Positions 58,629 to 64,000 of a stretch of DNA of 64,000 nucleotides are shown here, piece by piece. Source of the stretch: Algoriphagus sp. AGSA1 (GTDB lineage: Bacteria; Bacteroidota; Bacteroidia; Cytophagales; Cyclobacteriaceae); contig NZ_JAJUWR010000022.1 in NCBI RefSeq assembly GCF_021390545.1, positions 42,851-106,850 on the forward strand, written 5' to 3'. A program made the translations under genes and the position numbers. The notes beneath the pieces were generated by a model. It did not search any database, was not told the DNA's origin, and saw nothing but the letters and a program-made list of their open reading frames with translations. The stretch's first letter is position 1. Each line of letters starts with the position of its first letter.

Positions 58629-59291
58629 CTACCACACGATAGGCTCTATGCCATGGGTTTCCAGATATTCATTTGCCTTGGAGAAGTGTTTACTGCCAAA
58701 AAAGCCACGATAGGAAGAAAGTGGACTAGGGTGCGGGGCTTTTAAAACCAGATGTTTACGAGTATCGATCAATACGGATTTCTTCTGGGCATAGGATCCC
58801 CATAGCAAGAAAACGACATGCTCCCGCCGCTCACTGATAGTTTTGATCACCTCATCTGTAAATTCCTCCCAGCCTCTTTTCTGATGGGAGCCGGCTTGGT
58901 GAGCACGTACTGTAAGTGTGGCGTTCAGCAGAAACACCCCTTGATCTGCCCATTGCGTAAGATCCCCGCTCGCTGGCAGGGGTTTTCCCACATCAGACTG
59001 CACCTCTTTGAAAATATTCACAAGACTGGGCGGAAAAGGCACTCCTGGCTTAACTGAAAATGAGAGCCCATGGGCCTGCCCGGGACCATGGTAAGGATCC
59101 TGGCCCAGAATCACCACCTTCACATTTTGTAAGGGGCAGTGGTTAAACGCATTAAAGATTTCTTTACCTGGAGGGTAAACCTTTGTGCTGGCATACTCGT
59201 CTTTCACAAAAGCCACCAGGTTTTTGAAAAACTCCTGTCCAAACAAATGATCTAACGCATCATGCCAGCTTGGTTCAATTTTGACTTGCAT
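58629..59291 (-). CDS. ung: Uracil-DNA glycosylase
   Basis: 220 residues. VVILGQDPYHGPGQAHGLSFSV holds the catalytic water-activating Asp, here LGQDPYHGPGQAHGLSFS. LLLNATLTVR and LLWGSYAQKK follow, and APHPSPLSSYRGFFG holds the catalytic His. Family 1 enzyme, normal length. It removes uracil from DNA. Confidence 0.97.
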   Translation of the reverse strand: MQVKIEPSWHDALDHLFGQEFFKNLVAFVKDEYASTKVYPPGKEIFNAFNHCPLQNVKVVILGQDPYHGPGQAHGLSFSVKPGVPFPPSLVNIFKEVQSDVGKPLPASGDLTQWADQGVFLLNATLTVRAHQAGSHQKRGWEEFTDEVIKTISERREHVVFLLWGSYAQKKSVLIDTRKHLVLKAPHPSPLSSYRGFFGSKHFSKANEYLETHGIEPIVW

Positions 59292-59345
59292 AAGGATATT
59301 TACATTCAGATATTAAATGGTATATTTACGGGCTTTTAAAACACT

Positions 59346-59738
59346 ATGTCTATGGTAGTTGCAGTTACTTCTGGTATTCAGGTAAGCGTGGAAGTCACAT
59401 ATCAAGCAGAATTCTCAAGTCCACATCAGCACCATTTTGTATTTACCTACAAGGTAACGATTGAAAACAAAAGCAACCAAACCGTGCAGCTATTAAGGAG
59501 AAGATGGGAAATCTCTGACGCGGCAGAGCTGAAAAGAACCGTCGAAGGAGACGGGGTAGTAGGCCAACAACCAATCTTGGAGCCAGGAGAATCCCACAGT
59601 TATGTCTCTGGATGTAATCTAAAATCCGGTTTGGGAAAAATGACAGGAGCATATTACATGGAAAAACTTTTTGACGGGGCTAAGTTTGAAGTGATTATTC
59701 CTGAATTCCAGATGATCGCCAATTATCTTCATAACTGA
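59346..59738 (+). CDS. apaG: ApaG-family protein
   Basis: 130 residues. HHFVFTYKVTIENKSNQTVQLLRRRW, here as FVFTYKVTIENKS and LLRRRWEISD, then VVGQQPILEPGESHSYVSG and GAYYM are characteristic. Small beta-sandwich protein whose exact role is unclear; linked to metal-ion resistance in Salmonella. It starts 54 bases from ung on the other strand. Confidence 0.92.
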   Translation: MSMVVAVTSGIQVSVEVTYQAEFSSPHQHHFVFTYKVTIENKSNQTVQLLRRRWEISDAAELKRTVEGDGVVGQQPILEPGESHSYVSGCNLKSGLGKMTGAYYMEKLFDGAKFEVIIPEFQMIANYLHN

Positions 59739-59739
59739 A

Positions 59740-60519
59740 TTGCACAATAATGCCTACTCCCTGCTTTCCTATATAAAGTATTGGCTCATTAAAGAGGACA
59801 AGTACTCACTTCAGTCGCCATTTCTCTTCACACTTTACCAAAATCTCTTCCGTTTCTTACATGCCCGTAAAGATGAGGATCAGGATATTGAGATGTTCAG
59901 AAATCAGCTGCTTTCCTGCACTAAAAGTATTGAGGTGAAAGACCACGGTGCCGGGTCTAAAACTGTCAACACCCCAAAGCGAGCTGTGGCGGATATCACC
60001 AAGTACAGTACCAGCAATAGGAAATACGCCCAACTCTACCAGTATTTTGCCACACTCACCCCAGCCCATACCGTATTGGAACTTGGTACCTGTATGGGCA
60101 TTTGCAGCAGATACCTTTCGAAGGTGACGCATGGCCAAGTCTATACTTTCGAGGGCTCCCCGGAAATAGCCAGAGTAGCAAAGCCTGGGCAAGGATACGA
60201 TAACGTACATGTGGTCGTGGGTGAGCTTAGTGATAAGTTGCCACCCCTCCTGTCAACCCTAGGAAAGATTGACTTCGCATTAATCGACGCCACTCATACC
60301 TATGAGGCCACCCTGAGATATTTCGAGCAGCTTCTACCACAAACCCATCCAAAAACCATTATTGCCATTGGGGATATCCACTGGTCAAGGGAAATGGAGC
60401 AGGCTTGGGAAGCAATAAAAAACAAACCGCAAGTACAACTTAGTCTGGACTTCTATGAATGTGGAATTGTGTTCTTTGAGTACCCGGGAGCCAAAGCTGA
60501 ATATGTACTGGATTTTTGA
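59740..60519 (+). CDS. Class I SAM-dependent methyltransferase
   Basis: 259 residues from a TTG at 59740, one base after the apaG stop; no better start is nearby. VLELGTCMGICSRYL is the SAM-binding loop, then VYTFEGSPEIARVA and IDFALIDATHTYEATLRYF. This is the O-methyltransferase/Methyltransf_24 type. The first 100 residues are a helical extension. Substrate unknown; coupled to apaG by close spacing. Confidence 0.82.
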   Translation: MHNNAYSLLSYIKYWLIKEDKYSLQSPFLFTLYQNLFRFLHARKDEDQDIEMFRNQLLSCTKSIEVKDHGAGSKTVNTPKRAVADITKYSTSNRKYAQLYQYFATLTPAHTVLELGTCMGICSRYLSKVTHGQVYTFEGSPEIARVAKPGQGYDNVHVVVGELSDKLPPLLSTLGKIDFALIDATHTYEATLRYFEQLLPQTHPKTIIAIGDIHWSREMEQAWEAIKNKPQVQLSLDFYECGIVFFEYPGAKAEYVLDF

Positions 60520-60712
60520 ATTTTTTAAAAGCTTAAGTACTTCATATCCTAATCCCACATCTGGAACAGAACTGAAGTATCCCGTTTTACAATTTGGTCT
60601 AAATATTGCACCAAGGGAATCAGGGCAACCCCGATATCCCAACCTGTTTTGCCTGAAGAATATCTTTCGGACCAATAATTAGTCTAAAAAAGTCATAAAA
60701 CGCCTAATTTAA

Positions 60713-61642
60713 ATGAATACTGAATTTGAAAATAACTCGACTCAAAAGAAAGACCAGGGCAAAAACATCATCATCATTGTTTTGGTTCTTTTGGTTATTA
60801 TCAGCGGGATCAAACTATACACCGATTATGTTGACCGGACTAAGAAAACAGAAGAAATCCTATTGCTTTCCACTGAAAACAATGACCTGAACAAACGACT
60901 GGACTCTGTCGCATATCAGCTTGATCTACGGATACAGGAAATAGAAAAATTGGGCGGAGATGTAAAATCGCTCGAAGAAGTGAGAGATCAACTGATATCC
61001 GAACGAAACACCTCCAGGCAAAGAAGTGCCTCGGAAATCGCTTCCTTAAACGCAAAAATCAAAAACTACAATTCTATGATTGTAGAGAAGGATCAGGAAA
61101 TCCTGGAACTTCGGGCGATGAACCAGCAGCTTTTCACTGAAAATCAGGACTTAAAAACCACTCAAGCCGAAATAGAGGAAGAGGTAGCCCAACTGAACAT
61201 CCAAAAGGAAGATCTACAGGCAAAGGTCAATGTGGCCTCCATGCTGAAGGCGGAGAACATAGAAATAGCGGCAGTCAATTCCAGGGGAAAAGAACGGGTG
61301 GAAACAACCAAAGATTTTAAAAACAGACAAATCGAGCGAATAAAGGTTAGCTTCAATCTTGCCGACAACAAAGTAGCTGACAAGGGGCCGAGGAACATCT
61401 ATGTACAGGTACTAGCCCCGAATTCCCAACCTATTTTCGATGTCGCCAAAGGATCCGGGACGTTTATGGTAGATGGTGCAGAACAATTCTACACCGTAAA
61501 GCAGGACATCATTTTCGACAATACAGAACAGGAATTGACCTTCTTCTACGAAAAAGGCTCTGATTATGTATCCGGAAACCATCAGGTGAAAATTTTCGTG
61601 GATAATTACGAAATCGGATCAAAGTCCTTTTCGATAAAATAA
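60713..61642 (+). CDS. Coiled-coil inner membrane protein
   Basis: 309 residues. One transmembrane helix near residues 18-35 (NIIIIVLVLLVIISGIKLYT) is followed by a long coiled coil (about 45-185, TENNDLNKRLDSVAYQLDL, SLNAKIKNYNSMI). The C-terminal 115 residues form a beta-rich domain (RKQIERIKVSFNLADNK region to the end). The helix leaves the coil and the beta domain outside the cytoplasm. Possibly an envelope-spanning or cell-division accessory protein; not recognised as a named family. Confidence 0.75.
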   Translation: MNTEFENNSTQKKDQGKNIIIIVLVLLVIISGIKLYTDYVDRTKKTEEILLLSTENNDLNKRLDSVAYQLDLRIQEIEKLGGDVKSLEEVRDQLISERNTSRQRSASEIASLNAKIKNYNSMIVEKDQEILELRAMNQQLFTENQDLKTTQAEIEEEVAQLNIQKEDLQAKVNVASMLKAENIEIAAVNSRGKERVETTKDFKNRQIERIKVSFNLADNKVADKGPRNIYVQVLAPNSQPIFDVAKGSGTFMVDGAEQFYTVKQDIIFDNTEQELTFFYEKGSDYVSGNHQVKIFVDNYEIGSKSFSIK

Positions 61643-62001
61643 TCAAGTCTGGATTCCCCAAATATGATTATTGCGCATCAAGCCAGTAGTCATGTATTCT
61701 CTCAGCACGGATTCCTGCCGACACACTGGACGGACAGGGACCGGGCTTCCATTTAGACAGGCAATAGGACATCATCTATTTCTTGACCCAAACATCAACG
61801 GATCACTTGGTGGTAGCTACTCTCTGCACATTACAGGTTTGACCAATCATTTGCATTGCCTAAGAAGGGAATGTCAAGGATCTGCTTTTTTGATTTATTT
61901 TTGCCTTTACCTTTGTTGGGTTTTAGCTACCCATTTGGAATACAGGAGTATTTCCCGTACTTTTGCAACCTGTTTATTAAATTCCTTAAACACATTAAAA
62001 A
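61643..62001. other. Intergenic region (359 bases) before rpsF
   Basis: A 127-codon open frame here (61671-62054) has no recognisable domain and overlaps the rpsF start, so it is not called. The proximal 70 bases hold the rpsF promoter (61934-61965). Nothing else recognised. Confidence 0.6.
61934..61965 (+). promoter_or_regulatory. Bacteroidota-type promoter of the rpsF operon
   Basis: TTTG (61934-61937), 20 bases, TACTTTTG (61958-61965), which matches the TTTG-N19/20-TAnnTTTG pattern known for Bacteroidota promoters. Predicted start of transcription is near 61972, 30 bases before the rpsF ATG. Confidence 0.7.
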
Positions 62002-62373
62002 ATGTTCCAAAGAAATTACGAGACGGTATTCATTTTAACTCCCGTTTTATCTGATGTTCAGATGAAGGATACTGTCGACAAGTTTGTGAACTTGTTAAAA
62101 GAACTGGGGGCAGACGTTATTAATGTGGAAAATTGGGGTCTTAAAAAAATGGCTTATGCCATTGAGAAGAAGACAACAGGATTCTACGTTATGGTTGAAT
62201 TCAAGGCCGATCCTACGCTCATCCGCAAATTCGAAGTAGAATTCAGAAGAGATGAGAAAGTGATGAGATTCTTGACTACTGTTTTGGACAAGCATTCTAT
62301 TGCCTATGCCGAAAGAAGAAGAAAAGGAGAGTTTAACAAAAAAGTTGAAGCTAAGGAGGAAGCCACCAAATGA
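62002..62373 (+). CDS. rpsF: 30S ribosomal protein bS6
   Basis: 123 residues. YETVFILTPVLSDVQMKDTVDKF and NWGLKKMAYAIEKKTTGFYVMVEF are bS6 motifs, with a charged C-terminal tail. It binds bS18 in the 30S platform. It overlaps rpsR by 4 bases, in line with the paired assembly. Confidence 0.97.
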   Translation: MFQRNYETVFILTPVLSDVQMKDTVDKFVNLLKELGADVINVENWGLKKMAYAIEKKTTGFYVMVEFKADPTLIRKFEVEFRRDEKVMRFLTTVLDKHSIAYAERRRKGEFNKKVEAKEEATK

Positions 62374-62621
62374 CACTAGTAAACGAGCCAATCAACAGAG
62401 GCGAAATCAGAAAAAAGTATTGCCGATTCAAGAAGCACGGCATCAAGTACATTGACTACAAGGATCCTAATTTCTTGTTGAAATTTGTCAATGAGCAAGG
62501 TAAAATCCTTCCTAGGAGACTTACCGGAAACTCTGCTAAATTTCAGAGAAAAGTGGCTCAGGCCATCAAAAAAGCAAGACATTTGGCGTTGTTGCCATTC
62601 GTAACCGATGGGTTGAAATAA
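62370..62621 (+). CDS. rpsR: 30S ribosomal protein bS18
   Basis: 83 residues. KKYCRFKKHGIKYIDYKDPNFL and ILPRRLTGNSAKFQRKVAQAIKKARHLALLPF are diagnostic of bS18, in part KYCRF and LPRRLTGN. It overlaps rpsF by 4 bases. Confidence 0.97.
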   Translation: MTLVNEPINRGEIRKKYCRFKKHGIKYIDYKDPNFLLKFVNEQGKILPRRLTGNSAKFQRKVAQAIKKARHLALLPFVTDGLK

Positions 62622-62648
62622 TCGTCCAATCACAAAAGATCATTACAA

Positions 62649-63092
62649 ATGGAAATCATACTAAAAACAGACATCAAAGGTCTTGGTTATAAGAATGACT
62701 TGGTAGATGTAAAGCCAGGATATGGACGGAACTATCTGATCCCTCAGGGTTTTGCCGTACTGGCAACTGGTTCTAACAAGAAAATTCTTGCTGAGAACAT
62801 CAAGCAAGCTGCCCATAAAGCAGAAAAGATCAAAACTGAAGCTCAGAATATCGCCGAAAAGCTTGAGGTTCTTACATTGGAGATCAAAGCGAAGATCGGT
62901 GAATCAGGTAAAATCTTCGGTAAAGTCACTACCCTTCAGATCGCCGATGCGTTGGCGGCCCAAGGTATAGATATCGACAGAAAGAAAATCTCCATCAATA
63001 CGCCAGTAGATGGCGCAGGAGAATTCGAAGCAGAGGTCGATCTTCACAGAGAAGTGAAAACCAACGTAAAATTCAACGTCTCAGGAGAATAA
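62649..63092 (+). CDS. rplI: 50S ribosomal protein bL9
   Basis: 147 residues. MEIILKTDIKGLGYKNDLVDVKPGYGRNYLIPQGFA, here in part as LGYKNDLVDVKPGYGRNYL, is the N-terminal domain; a long helix and C-terminal domain with GKIFGKVTTLQIADAL follow. It is the last gene of the rpsF-rpsR-rplI operon. Confidence 0.97.
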   Translation: MEIILKTDIKGLGYKNDLVDVKPGYGRNYLIPQGFAVLATGSNKKILAENIKQAAHKAEKIKTEAQNIAEKLEVLTLEIKAKIGESGKIFGKVTTLQIADALAAQGIDIDRKKISINTPVDGAGEFEAEVDLHREVKTNVKFNVSGE

Positions 63093-63116
63093 GTAATCCT
63101 CCTGGATCTAATAAAA

Positions 63117-63146
63117 ACAAAACCCCGGAAACCCGGGGTTTTTTTT
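63117..63146 (+). terminator. Rho-independent terminator of the ribosomal protein operon
   Basis: Stem CCCCGG-AAAC-CCGGGG flanked by AAA and a run of eight T. It lies 30 bases beyond rplI and touches the stop of the convergent gene at 63145, so it may serve both strands. Confidence 0.88.
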
Positions 63147-63393
63147 ACGCTTTATTCAGGGCTTTTTCAAAGCTTTCTACCAACTTCTTGGAAACGGCCT
63201 TTTCGTTTTTCTTTCTGGCCTCTTTAAAAACCGCAAGAGCCTGCTCACCCTTCTCTAAAACCCCTACCGGGTTGTGGTCATTCTGAAAACTAGCCCAGCA
63301 CCAAGTCAGCTCAGCTGCCAGTGTTTCCGACTTCAGTTTTGTTAATTTCTGTACCACCTCGGGCACTGTTTTTTCTAATTTCTCAACTTGCAT
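63145..63393 (-). CDS. Small helical protein of unknown function
   Basis: 82 residues, mostly helical, with a basic Lys-rich C-terminal half (KEARKKNEKAVSKKL). A middle segment WCWASFQNDHNPVGV stands out for two Trp and one Cys. No family is recognised. It is convergent with rplI, with the shared terminator between. Confidence 0.65.
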   Translation of the reverse strand: MQVEKLEKTVPEVVQKLTKLKSETLAAELTWCWASFQNDHNPVGVLEKGEQALAVFKEARKKNEKAVSKKLVESFEKALNKA

Positions 63394-63722
63394 GGTAAAT
63401 AATGGTTTGATAGTTTGATCACTTCCTATAAAAATGATTAATCATTTCCAAATACGCAACACAATCACGTCAATATTAACAATATCACAATATTAAAGCT
63501 GAGGTTTGCTGATTTCACAAAACCAGCCTAGGCTTTCCCAGAATCAAATCCCATCCCTTATTTACCCCAGGCAACTGACCTGATCCAGACCCAATATTTT
63601 CAACTGATTAAAAGGCAATTAGGCAGAAACTTGAAAAATGTTTTGGCTCCAACTTGGAAAAAAAGAAGCAAGAACCTACCTTTGTGACACTTTAAAGGAG
63701 AGGAGTTCCATCTCTCTTAAAC
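63394..63722. other. Intergenic region (329 bases) before the tRNA gene
   Basis: It contains the tRNA promoter (63654-63684). The remaining AT-rich sequence shows no gene or repeat. Confidence 0.6.
63654..63684 (+). promoter_or_regulatory. Bacteroidota-type promoter of tRNA-Gln
   Basis: TTG (63654-63656), 20 bases, then TACCTTTG (63677-63684), an exact TAnnTTTG box, 38 bases before the tRNA 5' end. Confidence 0.65.
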
Positions 63723-63795
63723 TGGCTCATGGTGTAACTGGCAACACGTCTGATTTTGGTTCAGAAGAGTCCAGGTTCGAGCCCTGGTGAGCCAA
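63723..63795 (+). tRNA. tRNA-Gln (anticodon UUG)
   Basis: 73 bases. Acceptor stem TGGCTCA / TGAGCCA with discriminator A; anticodon stem TCTGA / TCAGA with loop TTTTGGT, giving anticodon TTG (reads CAA); T-arm CCAGG-TTCGAGC-CCTGG. CCA is not encoded. Confidence 0.95.
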
Positions 63796-63796
63796 C

Positions 63797-63831
63797 AAAG
63801 GCTCTTGATTTCAACATCAAGGGCTTTTTTT
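63797..63831 (+). terminator. Terminator downstream of tRNA-Gln
   Basis: Stem GGCTCTTGAT / ATCAAGGGCT with two G-T pairs, a 6-base loop, then TTTTTT. Confidence 0.75.
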
Positions 63832-63884
63832 ATGCCTATTGACGTTTGCGGATTAGTCTGGACCAGTCCTAAAAGGGATCAGTC

Positions 63885-63998
63885 CTAAAAGTTGGGGGAA
63901 TTGACTGAATCGATTTTCTTTGTTGAAAAAAAGAATTGGAAGAAAAGGATTACCTCAGCTTGCTTTTGCCGCATGGCCTGCTTGAATTTTTCAAGGTT
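63885..63998 (-). CDS. Possible 3' end of an unknown gene at the right edge
   Basis: A minus-strand frame open from the window edge ends at 63885 and reads NLEKFKQAMRQKQAEV before a Phe/Ser-rich tail. The length inside the window is 37 codons, too short to identify. It may be chance. Two direct copies of CAGTCCTAAAAG lie at 63864-63875 and 63880-63891, the second overlapping its stop. Confidence 0.2.
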   Translation of the reverse strand, partial: NLEKFKQAMRQKQAEVILFFQFFFSTKKIDSVNSPNF

Positions 63999-64000
63999 AC

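Noticed and set aside
61671..62054. 127-codon plus-strand frame before rpsF
   Set aside because: It overlaps the rpsF start, covers the rpsF promoter and has no recognisable domain.

Overview
The window looks like chromosome from a Bacteroidota bacterium of the order Cytophagales, probably Cyclobacteriaceae. Evidence is the SusC/SusD pair and TonB receptor, promoters of the Bacteroidota type (TTG, about 17-20 bases, then TAnnTTTG), many exported proteins with Bacteroidota-style signal peptides, and a flexirubin/aryl-polyene pigment locus. The genus cannot be fixed from the sequence alone.

Layout. (1) 1-4591, minus strand: a run of six small exported proteins and lipoproteins of unknown role, the first cut by the left edge. 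(2) 5020-12835, plus strand: an ECF sigma factor, a membrane TPR protein that is probably its regulator, and two large TPR-CHAT (caspase-like) membrane proteins. (3) 13039-15000, minus: a lipocalin-like lipoprotein and an OmpA-domain protein. The sigma gene, the 4591 operon and the OmpA gene share the same bipartite element, TGTTTACC-N15-AGACTAAR, immediately upstream. This suggests a small sigma regulon acting on the cell envelope. (4) 15238-29260: a nutrient-acquisition locus with SusC, SusD and a secreted phosphodiesterase, then a TonB receptor with a secreted PtpB-like phosphatase, a membrane AraC regulator and a TetR regulator. A 22-bp palindrome before tetR recurs, degenerate, before susC and more weakly before the AraC gene. 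(5) 29350-30252: an SDR-type epimerase.

(6) 30462-54001: a pigment biosynthesis cluster in two divergent arms around 42916-43072. The minus arm encodes tyrosine ammonia-lyase (starter), FabG, ketosynthases, a chain-length-factor-like protein, two acyl carrier proteins, two hot-dog dehydratases, a thioesterase, an LpxL-like acyltransferase, LolA-like carrier, polysaccharide deacetylase and a glycosyltransferase-DUF2062 fusion. The plus arm encodes a three-domain exporter/acyltransferase/methyltransferase, a C45-type hydrolase, AcpS, an aryl-CoA ligase and a carotenoid-desaturase-like oxidoreductase. A minus-strand halogenase-like flavoprotein lies between them. The inferred chemistry is tyrosine to 4-coumarate, activation, iterative extension and dehydration to an aryl polyene, tailoring, then export to the outer membrane. 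No dialkylresorcinol (darA/darB-like) genes are visible in the window.

(7) 54359-64000: housekeeping genes parA, parB, a DUF5683 protein, dapB, lepB, ung, apaG, a methyltransferase, a coiled-coil membrane protein, rpsF-rpsR-rplI and tRNA-Gln(UUG). Several intergenic spaces hold palindromic elements and degenerate arrays with a 7-base period.
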